DNA of 64,000 nucleotides from an uncultured Latescibacterota bacterium (GTDB taxonomy: Bacteria; Latescibacterota; UBA2968): contig OX638329.1 in NCBI GenBank assembly GCA_951812755.1, forward strand, positions 5,667,563-5,731,562, read 5' to 3'. Under the pieces are notes generated by a model, which worked only from the letters and a program-made list of their open reading frames with translations, searched no databases and was not told where the DNA came from. Shown piece by piece: positions 9,149 through 17,725 of the stretch. The first letter of the stretch is position 1. Every line of letters starts with the position of its first letter. Made by a program: the position numbers and the translations under genes.

Positions 9149-9177
9149 TCTACAGCCTATTTTTCTGAGATATTCAC

Positions 9178-10449
9178 ATGAGCCGATTATACTACAGCGA
9201 AGAAGGACGGGTGATGCCGTCTCTCTGCGAAGAATTGACGATTTTTCGACGGGCGCGCAAAATGCTCACATTGCCCGCGACAAACGCACCGGGAATAGTT
9301 TATATACTCGCCCGCCCCTATCCGGAAAACGAGGCCCCTTTGCGAGTGTCAGTGAATGGCGCGGAAATCGCCGCGCTAAAACCGATGCGGCGCGGCGCGT
9401 ATTCATGGTATGAAATATCGGTATCAGAACTGAAGGAAGGCGAAAACACCTTTGAACTGTGGACCGACCACACGGCAATGGCTGGCTGGTCACTTGCAAT
9501 GGAAGCGGGACATCCCGCGCCGGATAGCGCGGTAAGCGATGATGGCGGGCAGAGCTGGCGCAGTGAGCGAATGGGATATTTGAACGCGGTTCTGGGTGAA
9601 TACGTCATTCGAGTCAGATTGGCCGAAGGAGAAGATCCCCCACCGCCTCCGATGGTATGGGAAAATGCGGACTCACCCAGATTTGAATCCCTGAGACAAA
9701 TGCTACCGCCGGTAGCTCGCGATGAGGGACCATTGATCAAACGGGTACGCGCATTATCGTCCTGGCTGGCATCCAGTTGGGAACACACCGGTTCGGCAAG
9801 AGCAGAACAATACGCGCCGTGGGATGCCGAAACCCTGTTGGCCTGGGCACCGGGACAGATTGGACACAATGGAAAACGGCCAGTGGCAATGTGTGTACAC
9901 TATGCAGCGGCATTTGTGAGTTGTGCACAAGCTATTGGCATTCCAGCCCGATGCGCGGTATTGACAGAAGCGGTGAACAGCTTCAACGGACATTTTGTAG
10001 CGGAAGTCTGGTTCGATCACTTTGGCAAGTGGGCGGTAGTAGATCCAAATACGGACGCGCTATTTATAGAAAATGGGACACCGATGTCAATGGGTGAGAT
10101 ACAGGCCGCGGGAAAGAATCTAAAAACACACATCGAATACGGGCGGGGCACGGAATTCCAGCGCACCTTTCCGCACATCGTGAAATTTATGCGGGAAAAT
10201 CTGGAGAAGGGGATTTGTTTTCAGCACCGAAGCGTCTGGTTCCGAAGCGACTTACTGGAACATCCCGAGTTTTCACCACCAGCGCACGGATCGCTGAGCT
10301 ATTGCGAAACTGGCCTTGTGTGGGAACACCGATATCGGGAAGCGGGATTTGGCATGTTTCCCTATTTTGGAAATGAGGATTACTTCAACGCAGCACCTAT
10401 CACGGAGCAATCACATTGGGCCGGCTGCCAACCGACGGGGCACCCATAA
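9178..10449 (+). CDS. Transglutaminase-like (papain-fold) domain protein
   Basis: A 423-residue protein. The C-terminal half has the Cys-His-Asp triad of the transglutaminase-like core: Cys in VAMCVHYAAAF (~238), His in NGHFVAEVWF (~270) and Asp in VVDPNTDALF (~288). The N-terminal ~150 residues are beta-rich and could be a carbohydrate-binding or jelly-roll domain. No signal peptide is seen. The ATG at 9178 has only a weak ribosome site; the ATG at 9214 has AGGA 7 bases upstream and is an alternative start. Its last 50 bases overlap, antisense, the 3' end of the PhyH gene. Bacterial members are mostly proteases or amidases; the substrate is unknown. Confidence 0.82.
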   Translation: MSRLYYSEEGRVMPSLCEELTIFRRARKMLTLPATNAPGIVYILARPYPENEAPLRVSVNGAEIAALKPMRRGAYSWYEISVSELKEGENTFELWTDHTAMAGWSLAMEAGHPAPDSAVSDDGGQSWRSERMGYLNAVLGEYVIRVRLAEGEDPPPPPMVWENADSPRFESLRQMLPPVARDEGPLIKRVRALSSWLASSWEHTGSARAEQYAPWDAETLLAWAPGQIGHNGKRPVAMCVHYAAAFVSCAQAIGIPARCAVLTEAVNSFNGHFVAEVWFDHFGKWAVVDPNTDALFIENGTPMSMGEIQAAGKNLKTHIEYGRGTEFQRTFPHIVKFMRENLEKGICFQHRSVWFRSDLLEHPEFSPPAHGSLSYCETGLVWEHRYREAGFGMFPYFGNEDYFNAAPITEQSHWAGCQPTGHP

Positions 10450-11164
10450 TCCGTCGTTGCCGTGGCGTGGGGTCGAAATAGTTCGCCGGATCGTAGGACG
10501 CCTGATGGTTGGCCATGTGTCCTGGATTGTATTTAAAAAGAAAGGCACGCCGTTCGTGGGTACCGCGCCAACCCTTCGTTCCGTGGGTCAAAGCCTCGGT
10601 AAAAATGACCACATCGCCTGAATCTACCTCGGGCTGTACCACATAGGACGGCACCCTCTTTAGCGTGCGCACATCCTCAGGCAGATTTTGAGGAAAATTG
10701 CCCTTGTGGCTACCCGGAATACATACAAACCCACCATCTCCCGCCCCGGCTGGAGCCAGCATAAAGGTCACCACAGTTAGACCCGTCCGCACCTGTCCAT
10801 CCAGATAGTGGAAGTATCGATGCGTCCCCAACTCTGGCAGGCCGTGCAGATTCCCGCTATCGCTGCCGGCGTTCATAAACATGGCATAATCGTGGTCGAT
10901 GCGGAACTTGGGACCGAGAAACTCCGCCAGAATCGACACAATTCTCGGATGATCGATCAACCGCTGACAAGCTGGACCCCACCGGGAAATATAGCGGACG
11001 TTGCGAATGCCGCGGCGCCCCTTGGAATCGTTGCCGTCCGAGTAATCCCTGGGATACACCCGGTCCGAGACCTCGTTCAACTCATCCACCTCCTCCTGCG
11101 TCAGCACGCCGCGGAGCACCAGATAGCCCTGCAAATCAAACAAGTATCTCTCTTCGTCAGTCAT
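10400..11164 (-). CDS. Phytanoyl-CoA dioxygenase (PhyH)-family protein with HG in place of HxD
   Basis: The start is the ATG 11162-11164 (MTDEERYLFDLQGYLVL) with GAGGG upstream. The 254-residue protein has the PhyH double-stranded beta-helix signatures GGFVCIPGSHKGNFP and the distal iron His and 2-oxoglutarate Arg region LTHGTKGW...HERRAFLFKY. Where other members carry the proximal iron motif HxD, this protein reads NLHGLPE (~106), so the usual Asp ligand is missing; compare the eight HxD members further right. It may be an unusual Fe/2OG enzyme. It is followed from the left side by the convergent transglutaminase-like gene and preceded 10 bases upstream by the NAD-dependent dehydrogenase gene, likely its operon partner. 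Confidence 0.88.
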   Translation of the reverse strand: MTDEERYLFDLQGYLVLRGVLTQEEVDELNEVSDRVYPRDYSDGNDSKGRRGIRNVRYISRWGPACQRLIDHPRIVSILAEFLGPKFRIDHDYAMFMNAGSDSGNLHGLPELGTHRYFHYLDGQVRTGLTVVTFMLAPAGAGDGGFVCIPGSHKGNFPQNLPEDVRTLKRVPSYVVQPEVDSGDVVIFTEALTHGTKGWRGTHERRAFLFKYNPGHMANHQASYDPANYFDPTPRQRRIMGAPSVGSRPNVIAP

Positions 11165-11174
11165 ACAATTACCC

Positions 11175-11936
11175 TCATTTATACTTCGCCCGATGCTCCG
11201 GCAAAGAACCATCATCCTCTGGCTCGAACCCTATCAGCTCCCGCGCATTGGACAAATCCCACTTCTCCTCGCCACCCCGAGACACCCCGTAGAAAATCTC
11301 AAACTTCAGATCCTCTGCCTCAATACACCGCCAGGTCATCTGAGCGATATCCCGGGGGCTGAACCAGCGGGACTGCCCCGGCTCATAATCCCGCCCCGGT
11401 TCATCCAGCCCATTGAAATTGGCAATCCGCAAACAGAACACCCGGATCCCGTACTGATCGGCGTAAAACCTTCCCAAAGCCTCTCCAAACGCCTTGCCAG
11501 CGCCATAGATCCCGTCCGGACGCACGGGTTTGTCCGGCTCCGAACGAATGTCCTCCTTCTCATTCATTCCAGTCACATGATTCGTACTCGCATAGACCAC
11601 CGTTGGCACCCGGTTAATCCGCGCGGCCTCGTAGATATTGTACGTCCCCTTCATATCCACATTAAACGTCACCTGTGCCCTCTGTGCATTCGGCATACCT
11701 TGCCAGGTTCTAAAAAGAGCCAGATGGGCAATCGCATCCACCCCGGCAGCGGCCTCCACCATAGCCTCAAAATTGGAAATATCCGAAACCACCACCTCGT
11801 CCTTCTCATCCACATCGTCCGGAATCTGAGAGTGAAACATCAACCGAAAATCGTATCGGTGCCGCAAATGCTTTCGTAGCGCCGTCCCAATCTTGCCCGC
11901 TGCCCCCGTAATCAACAACTTCTTGCGTTCCGCCAT
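11175..11936 (-). CDS. NAD-dependent epimerase/dehydratase family protein, uronate-dehydrogenase-like
   Basis: A 253-residue extended-type SDR. It has the Gly-rich loop LLITGAAGKIG (residues 7-17), DISNFEAM for adenine binding, and the catalytic YxxxK in GIYGAGKAFGE (~144-148). The overall pattern, including VVYASTNHVTG, resembles bacterial uronate dehydrogenases that oxidise hexuronates to aldarolactones with NAD; the exact substrate is inference. AGAAGGA precedes the ATG. Its stop lies 10 bases before the PhyH start, so the two are probably one transcript. Upstream, 170 bases separate it from the divergent hydrolase gene. Confidence 0.85.
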   Translation of the reverse strand: MAERKKLLITGAAGKIGTALRKHLRHRYDFRLMFHSQIPDDVDEKDEVVVSDISNFEAMVEAAAGVDAIAHLALFRTWQGMPNAQRAQVTFNVDMKGTYNIYEAARINRVPTVVYASTNHVTGMNEKEDIRSEPDKPVRPDGIYGAGKAFGEALGRFYADQYGIRVFCLRIANFNGLDEPGRDYEPGQSRWFSPRDIAQMTWRCIEAEDLKFEIFYGVSRGGEEKWDLSNARELIGFEPEDDGSLPEHRAKYK

Positions 11937-12106
11937 ATCGAATGATCCTTCTCGGATTAGTATTAAAAACCAGTATCGGCCTCATCTCCTAAAGTCGCGA
12001 TCCCAACAAAATAAATCAAGCAGAAACCAAATCGGAAGCGATTATTTTTTGATTGCCCTCGGGTTCACATCCGATTTTCTTGTTTCCGTAACTTCTTCCC
12101 CGAAAG

Positions 12107-14107
12107 GTGAACACCGTGAACACACACAGACATCTCGATCACACAAAAGTACAGGCCCAATACGTGGCTTACCTGCGGGAGAAACTGGCACAACTCCCCG
12201 AACACCGGATTAACGATACCTTCCCTCGTACCCGCGAAGAATGGGAGACCCACACCGCCAAACTGCGCCCTATCCTCCGCAAAATCTTCGACTTCCCCGA
12301 AACCAGCGGATCCCTCTGCCCCCGCACAGTCGGAAAAATCGAAAGAGACGACTTCACCATCGAAAAAGTCATCTACGACGCCGAACCGGGATCCTCTGTA
12401 CCCGCCCACCTCTTTCTCCCAAAGGACGTAACCTTTCCGGTGCCAGCCCTCATCTTCCCCAGCGGGCACGGCGGGAGTAAAAGCGCCTTCTACAACCACT
12501 ACGCGGGTCAGATCTACGCCAAAGCGGGCATCATCTGCCTGATCCCCGACCCGGTGGGCGAAGAAGAACGGGACGAAGAAAACCGCCCGGGAATACGCGG
12601 TCACCGTCTGGACTTTAGAATTGACCGGTGCTTTGAAGTGGGCCGCTCAGTCATCGGCAAAATGACCTACGACATCACCCGCGGCATCGACTACCTCTGC
12701 ATCCGTCCCGAAGTAGATACCGATCGAATCGGCTGTGTGGGCCACTCTCTCGGCTGCACCATCACCATGAACGTCCTCTGCACGGACGACCGCCTGGCCC
12801 TCAGCCTGCCCGCCTCCTGGGTAACCCATTTCGACTACATCGTCGGCGACCTGAGCTGCGAATGGCGTCCCTATCGCCTCAAACACTACGTCGATATGCC
12901 GGAACAAATCGCGATAGGCGCCCCCCGGTGCGCCACGCTCATCCTCGCCGGAGAATGGGACTATCCTCCCCATGCGTATCGTGGGCTACTGGAAACCTGC
13001 CGACAAGTACAACGGGTCTATGACATTTGCGGCGTTGCAGACCGGTTCGACATCGACATCACCCCAAAGGGCGGCCACCGGCCCTACTTCCTCAACAAGC
13101 CCGCCTTCGCCTGGGTGGAAAAACACCTGGGCATGCCGAAATTCGACTCAGAAGCAGTACAACGACTACCAGAAGTCTATCTGGGAGACTGGACAGATAC
13201 ACACGGGATCGATATCGAAGCGGGCTATAAGAGCCACAAGCACTACGCCGGAACCGCGGTCGTCGATCTAAATGTGGTACCTGTACCGACTCGCGAACTC
13301 GTCTGCTTGCCTCCGCGAGGCTATGAAGAACCGGCGTTCGCGATGCGGGGATGGGTGGCATCCATCTTGAAAGAATTACCGCCCGAGCTGGACATACCAC
13401 AAGAACTGGAAGGCTGGAAACGCGAGCGGATAGCCCTGCGGGAAACAGTGACAAAAGTCCTCGCCATATCCGAAAACAGACCGCGCATTTCACCCGAAAC
13501 CATCCGAACATTCGAGGAAAATGAATTTACTGCAGAAGAAATTCGCTACGGCGCCCTCGGCCTCTCATCCTTTCTATTGACGCCAAAGGATACATCAAAA
13601 AAAACAGCCCTCTATCTCCACCAGAGCCGCACCAAACAGGGTGCCCTGCAAACGGGCGAAGTGCGACACCTGATAGCTTCTGGAACAACCGTCCTATCAC
13701 TGGATTGTGTCGGCATGGACGACAGCGGGATGCTGTTGGGAGAACCGTCAACAACCGTCAACGTACAGCACGTAATTGAGGCATTGGACCTCCTGAGACA
13801 GCGGGGTATTCAGCAGGCAGCCTGCTATGGATACGTCGATGACATCGCCCTGTACGCGGCGATCCTGGACAACCGAATATCCGAAATCACCCTCGGCGCC
13901 AGAGGGGGAATTGAGCCGCACCACCAGCAGCACTACCGACAGGAGGGAGTAATACCCTACATCGCCCGACATATCGGGCGACCGGGACTCCTCTCACTGC
14001 TTGCCCCCCGACCACTCACCGTAAAAATCGAAGAAAGAGAATTGGATCAGGTAAAAAAGATCTATCGCCTGTATGGAGCAGAAAACAGGCTCAGAATCGT
14101 AGAATGA
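12107..14107 (+). CDS. Tandem alpha/beta-hydrolase (dienelactone hydrolase / acetyl-xylan-esterase-like), C-terminal half degenerate
   Basis: A 666-residue protein with no ATG near its start; GTG at 12107 or GTG at 12116 is used. The N-terminal half has a complete alpha/beta-hydrolase triad: Ser in CVGHSLGC (~214), Asp in GEWDYPP (~284) and His in GGHRPYF (~323). The C-terminal half repeats the same order of blocks (helical LRETVTKVLAIS, then RYGALGLSSFLLTP, then ALDLLRQRG) but the nucleophile elbow reads CYGYVDD (~573), without GxSxG. The protein therefore looks like an internal duplication with one inactive half. No signal peptide is visible. The role is probably ester hydrolysis of a sugar or small substrate (inference). 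Confidence 0.8.
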   Translation: MNTVNTHRHLDHTKVQAQYVAYLREKLAQLPEHRINDTFPRTREEWETHTAKLRPILRKIFDFPETSGSLCPRTVGKIERDDFTIEKVIYDAEPGSSVPAHLFLPKDVTFPVPALIFPSGHGGSKSAFYNHYAGQIYAKAGIICLIPDPVGEEERDEENRPGIRGHRLDFRIDRCFEVGRSVIGKMTYDITRGIDYLCIRPEVDTDRIGCVGHSLGCTITMNVLCTDDRLALSLPASWVTHFDYIVGDLSCEWRPYRLKHYVDMPEQIAIGAPRCATLILAGEWDYPPHAYRGLLETCRQVQRVYDICGVADRFDIDITPKGGHRPYFLNKPAFAWVEKHLGMPKFDSEAVQRLPEVYLGDWTDTHGIDIEAGYKSHKHYAGTAVVDLNVVPVPTRELVCLPPRGYEEPAFAMRGWVASILKELPPELDIPQELEGWKRERIALRETVTKVLAISENRPRISPETIRTFEENEFTAEEIRYGALGLSSFLLTPKDTSKKTALYLHQSRTKQGALQTGEVRHLIASGTTVLSLDCVGMDDSGMLLGEPSTTVNVQHVIEALDLLRQRGIQQAACYGYVDDIALYAAILDNRISEITLGARGGIEPHHQQHYRQEGVIPYIARHIGRPGLLSLLAPRPLTVKIEERELDQVKKIYRLYGAENRLRIVE

Positions 14108-14120
14108 GAACGCACATCAT

Positions 14121-14960
14121 TTACTGCGAGGAAAAACTGGCCCAATTTTCTTCTATGCGTGAAATATCCGTTCGACCACAGAAAACAAACAACCGATACT
14201 TACTCGCGGTTGTCTCACCTTGTGCCAGCGTCCAGGGACCAGCAATACAGCGGCTGGGTACAATGCCGAGTTGGCCGTCAACGCGCCAGGGGTTCGGGTG
14301 TTCGGGATTGGTGGGATGATCCATCATCGCAATACCTGCCCAGTCGGCGCGACCTTCGATGGGAATGGAAACAGACACCCATTGTGCGCGTTGTCCTTCA
14401 GCGTCGCGATTGCTCTGACCCTCACTGTTGATAGCCTCGCCGCCGAGATCTCTTTTGTAAGGCATTCGAAGAAAAAGACCGCCATAGGCGTATTCTCCAA
14501 AAATGAGATCACAGAATGCGGTAAGAGACCATGTGATATCGATCTCGTACGTATCGCCCTGATCGGTAAAAGTCCATGCCTGTGTTTCGGTGAGCATGGG
14601 CGCACCATTGGGATCTCGCCATTCGCTGGTGACGGTCCAGGTGGCAGTGTTAGAATGTACATCTGTATTGCTAATCGGCTCGGGGTGAAAGGTGCCGTCC
14701 AGATCTTTTCGCCGTTCCTGTAGTCCCTCTGTCCAAAAGCCAATCCCGTTGACTTCGTTGAGACCTACATAAAGACCATGCTGCCAGGGATGATGCGAAG
14801 GGGTATCTTCGGTGAGAATGCCATTGCCATCGGGTGCTACAATGGGATGAATATAGGCACGGGTATCAGCTTTGGCGAGCTGAACAAGAATGGGATCTTT
14901 TTCTCCACTGCGGAATATTTCAACGCGATCTGGTGTTGCCTTTTGTTTGAGCTCAGTCAT
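14121..14960 (-). CDS. PmoA-like (DUF6807) family protein
   Basis: The start at ATG 14958-14960 (MTELKQKATPDRVEI) is favoured by GAGGAG 5 bases upstream. The 279-residue protein shows the features of the DUF6807/'PmoA' family: HPIVAPDGNGILTEDTPSHH with HPWQHGLYVGLNEVNG, GFWTEG, GLFLRMPY, and a late WAGIAMMDHPTNPEHPNPW block. These beta-sandwich proteins are common beside sugar-metabolism genes in planctomycete and related genomes, but their reaction is not established; the 'methane oxygenase' label is historical. It converges with the tandem hydrolase gene (13 bases apart). Confidence 0.82.
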   Translation of the reverse strand: MTELKQKATPDRVEIFRSGEKDPILVQLAKADTRAYIHPIVAPDGNGILTEDTPSHHPWQHGLYVGLNEVNGIGFWTEGLQERRKDLDGTFHPEPISNTDVHSNTATWTVTSEWRDPNGAPMLTETQAWTFTDQGDTYEIDITWSLTAFCDLIFGEYAYGGLFLRMPYKRDLGGEAINSEGQSNRDAEGQRAQWVSVSIPIEGRADWAGIAMMDHPTNPEHPNPWRVDGQLGIVPSRCIAGPWTLAQGETTASKYRLFVFCGRTDISRIEENWASFSSQ

Positions 14961-15009
14961 TATTCTCCTCGGTTTAGTGAACAATTCAGATGCTGGAAAA
15001 CGCAAACTT

Positions 15010-15612
15010 CTATGGCCTTTCGGGCAAATCAATACCTGCAAACCCCGCCAGTTGCGCGACCATGCGATAGGTCAGCCCCCACAGCACGGGACGTTCGGAA
15101 CCGAGCAAATCAATAGCTGGCATATTGTGCCAACCTTCGAGATTGAGCGTTTGCCACCGTGTGGAATCAGCGAAATGTGCAAAAGGCGTCCAGAAAACAT
15201 CGCGCACCTCGTCATTGGGCGCAACTTCAACGCCTTCAAAAATCGCATAAACAAAACTCGCGACCTGGATGGGCAGCGTCGCGCCCGTGACATCGTCCAG
15301 ACGGCCGAGGTATTGCGCGCTGCTCAGATCGAGACCGAGTTCCTCACGGGTCTCGCGCTCAGCCGTGTATTTGAGATCGGGATCATCGGGTTCGGCTGTG
15401 CCACCGGGAAAGGCAATATGCCCCGACCAGGGGTCTGTCGGATGCGCCGCACGCTCGATAAAGAGAAGATAGAGATCATCCCGTCGCGGATGAAAAACCG
15501 CAGCAACAGCCGCCTGCGTTTTATCCGTTTCCGAACGAATACTGGGTTGATACGCCGATAGGGATGTCGCAATCCTTTGAAAGGTATTCATAAGTTCCGC
15601 GCCCACCCTCAC
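15010..15612 (-). CDS. NUDIX hydrolase, coenzyme A pyrophosphatase-like
   Basis: A 200-residue protein. FPGGTAEPDD and AERETREELGLDL (~residues 68-92) form the Nudix box that binds Mg and the pyrophosphate. The LFIERAAHPTDPWSGHIAFPGG arrangement (cited in part) resembles NudL-type CoA pyrophosphatases, which trim CoA to phosphopantetheine and ADP; other dinucleoside substrates are possible. The GTG at 15610-15612 overlaps the stop of pyrE (GTGA), implying translational coupling; an ATG at 15589-15591 is an alternative start. It is the second gene of the pyrE operon. Confidence 0.85.
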   Translation of the reverse strand: MRVGAELMNTFQRIATSLSAYQPSIRSETDKTQAAVAAVFHPRRDDLYLLFIERAAHPTDPWSGHIAFPGGTAEPDDPDLKYTAERETREELGLDLSSAQYLGRLDDVTGATLPIQVASFVYAIFEGVEVAPNDEVRDVFWTPFAHFADSTRWQTLNLEGWHNMPAIDLLGSERPVLWGLTYRMVAQLAGFAGIDLPERP

Positions 15613-16124
15613 GTCAACTCACTCATCCGAAACAGAGCGTGGAGTTCAATACCCTCTTTGGCGAGATTCTCTGCGCCACCGGACTCGCGGTCAATCACAC
15701 ATATCGCCTGCGAAACGCACGCGCCCAGATTGCGAAGGTCCCGAGTGGAAAGAACAACCTGCCCACCAGAAGTGACCACATCTTCAACAACCAGCAGATT
15801 CTTGCCAGATATATCAACACCTTCGGCGAGTTTGCAAGTGCCATAAGTTTTGGCTTCCTTTCGCACAAAACACGTGGGCAGCCCGGACAACTGAGAAAGC
15901 ATCGTCGCCAGGGGCACCCCACCGAGTTCGAGACCTGCGAGAACATCTGTATCCTCGGGAATCAGAGGCTGGAGATGTGCGGCGAGTTCGCAAAGAAGTT
16001 CGGGACGGGTTTCAAACTGATACTTGTCGAAATACTCTGTCGCAATCGCGCCTGAGCGAAGCGTAAATTGTCCGGTCAAATGAGAAGTCTGATAAATGCT
16101 GTGAGCGAGTTCCGATCGGGTCAT
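15609..16124 (-). CDS. pyrE: Orotate phosphoribosyltransferase
   Basis: A 171-residue type I phosphoribosyltransferase that joins orotate and PRPP to make OMP in pyrimidine synthesis. The PRPP-binding motif LVVEDVVTSG sits at residues 111-120, the flexible-loop region is RKEAKTYGTCKLAEG (~89-102) and LAGLELGGVPLA provides the PPi loop. It is shorter than typical ~210-residue PyrE proteins but resembles the compact type found in many phyla. GGAGG precedes the ATG. No other pyr genes are in the window. Confidence 0.9.
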   Translation of the reverse strand: MTRSELAHSIYQTSHLTGQFTLRSGAIATEYFDKYQFETRPELLCELAAHLQPLIPEDTDVLAGLELGGVPLATMLSQLSGLPTCFVRKEAKTYGTCKLAEGVDISGKNLLVVEDVVTSGGQVVLSTRDLRNLGACVSQAICVIDRESGGAENLAKEGIELHALFRMSELT

Positions 16125-16153
16125 CGTGTTCCCTCCAGTGTTTCAGTAAAACA

Positions 16154-17707
16154 TTACGGCTCGATCAATTTATAGAACTCTATCGCGCCATTGACAATCC
16201 GGTTGATAACCGCACTCTTGGTCGTATGTCGATTTTCGTCATAGCCAGAGATAAACGTTGCCCCGCTGTAGTCTTTAGTCGCCGCAATCTCATCGCGAAT
16301 CGCCGTTGGCGTCAACTCATCTGCTCGGCGCATCGCCTGAACCACCAGCCTGAGCGCATCATACCCCAGCGCAGCCGATCCGTCGGGCGCGACGCCAAAC
16401 ATTGCCGTGTACGCGGCAATAAAACGATGGGCGTCTTCACTCAAATCGCCCTGTGCGACTTGAGACGAAAAAAAACCGCTAAAAAAACTACCCTCAATAA
16501 ACGCGCCACTCGTGGTAAGCAACTCTGCATTATGCCATGAATCGCCTCCGAGAAAAGTCGCTGTCAGGCCCAAATTTTGTCTTGCTTGCTGAACCAGCAA
16601 CGGAATATCGGCAACAGCACCGGGAATAAAGACCACATCTGGCATAGATGAGGTGACAGCGATCAGTTGCGAGGTAAAATCGGTCTCACCCGACATGTAG
16701 AATTCATGCGCCGCAACACGGCCCCCAAGCGCGCCAAAATTATCGACAAAGGTCTGCGATAAGCCCTCCGAATAAATACTTCCACGCTCCGTGAGCACTG
16801 CTACGCGACCCGCGCCCAACTCTTGAATGGCAAATTCAGCCATCACCTTGCCCTGAAAATCGTCCGTAAAAGCCGCCATAAACACAAAATCACCCGCAGT
16901 AGATACGATTGGATTGGTCGCATTGGTCGTCACCATTGGTATCCCATGGCGTTGTGCAATTTCCCCCACAATGACTGCCTGGCTCGAGCGATTAGGTCCA
17001 ACAATAGCCAATACCTTCTCCTGAGTAATCAATTTCTCTGCCAATGCTGCAACGTATTCGGTCTCGCTTATATTTTTTTCAGCGAGTTGTTCTATTGGTA
17101 CACCGCCATCGATGAGTTCTATAGGCACACCGCGCACACCTCCCCCTTCGTTGAATTGGAGAGCCGCCAGAGTCGCGCCATCCAGACCGTTTTTTCGGTA
17201 TGTGCCATATATAAAGCCGATTTTGATTGCGTCCTCGGCTTGCGGTATCCGCAAAGATGAACCCATCACACGCGCCTTCCCGCCAATGGGCAAATCGAGC
17301 ATCACCTCATACCCGCTGTTAATCGGAATACTCGACCATGAACCGATCTCTCGCCCATCTATCGACGCACGCGCTTGATAATAACCCGTCGCATCGCCCG
17401 ACACAATATCCACACGCGCCCGACCATACTCATCCGTCACTCCCGACCACTGATAATCGGCCGCCTGCCCTGCAATAGAACGCGAAAACTCCACCTTCGC
17501 CCAAATCACAGGTGCACCATCCCGAAGCACAGTCGCCACCACCACAGCCTGCGACGCATCCGTCTGCACAGCCAACTTACTCAGCGAGCGTCCTACCTGC
17601 TCCTCCGCCTCTACCATCTGCGACAGCATCACCTGCTCGCCGCCACAGCCCCACACCATTCCCATCGCACACACCAGCACAATCACACGACAAAAATTTC
17701 GCAACAC
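16154..17707 (-). CDS. Lipoprotein ABC-transporter substrate-binding protein (LivK-like) with N-terminal Ig-like domain
   Basis: A 517-residue protein. The GTG start at 17705-17707 has GGAGG 5 bases upstream. Residues 1-20 form a signal peptide ending in the lipobox VWGC (C21). Residues ~40-145 form a beta-sandwich region with VTDEYGRARVDI, typical of bacterial Ig-like or invasin-type modules. From ~165 onward lies a Peripla_BP_6 domain, with IKIGFIYGTYRKNG, IVGPNRSSQAVIVGEIAQRHGIP and VAVLTERGSIYSEG. Such domains bind branched-chain amino acids, amides or other small ligands. No permease or ATPase genes are adjacent, so transport could use distant partners, or the protein may be a sensor. 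Confidence 0.87.
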   Translation of the reverse strand: MLRNFCRVIVLVCAMGMVWGCGGEQVMLSQMVEAEEQVGRSLSKLAVQTDASQAVVVATVLRDGAPVIWAKVEFSRSIAGQAADYQWSGVTDEYGRARVDIVSGDATGYYQARASIDGREIGSWSSIPINSGYEVMLDLPIGGKARVMGSSLRIPQAEDAIKIGFIYGTYRKNGLDGATLAALQFNEGGGVRGVPIELIDGGVPIEQLAEKNISETEYVAALAEKLITQEKVLAIVGPNRSSQAVIVGEIAQRHGIPMVTTNATNPIVSTAGDFVFMAAFTDDFQGKVMAEFAIQELGAGRVAVLTERGSIYSEGLSQTFVDNFGALGGRVAAHEFYMSGETDFTSQLIAVTSSMPDVVFIPGAVADIPLLVQQARQNLGLTATFLGGDSWHNAELLTTSGAFIEGSFFSGFFSSQVAQGDLSEDAHRFIAAYTAMFGVAPDGSAALGYDALRLVVQAMRRADELTPTAIRDEIAATKDYSGATFISGYDENRHTTKSAVINRIVNGAIEFYKLIEP

Positions 17708-17725
17708 AACAACCTCCTGACACTC

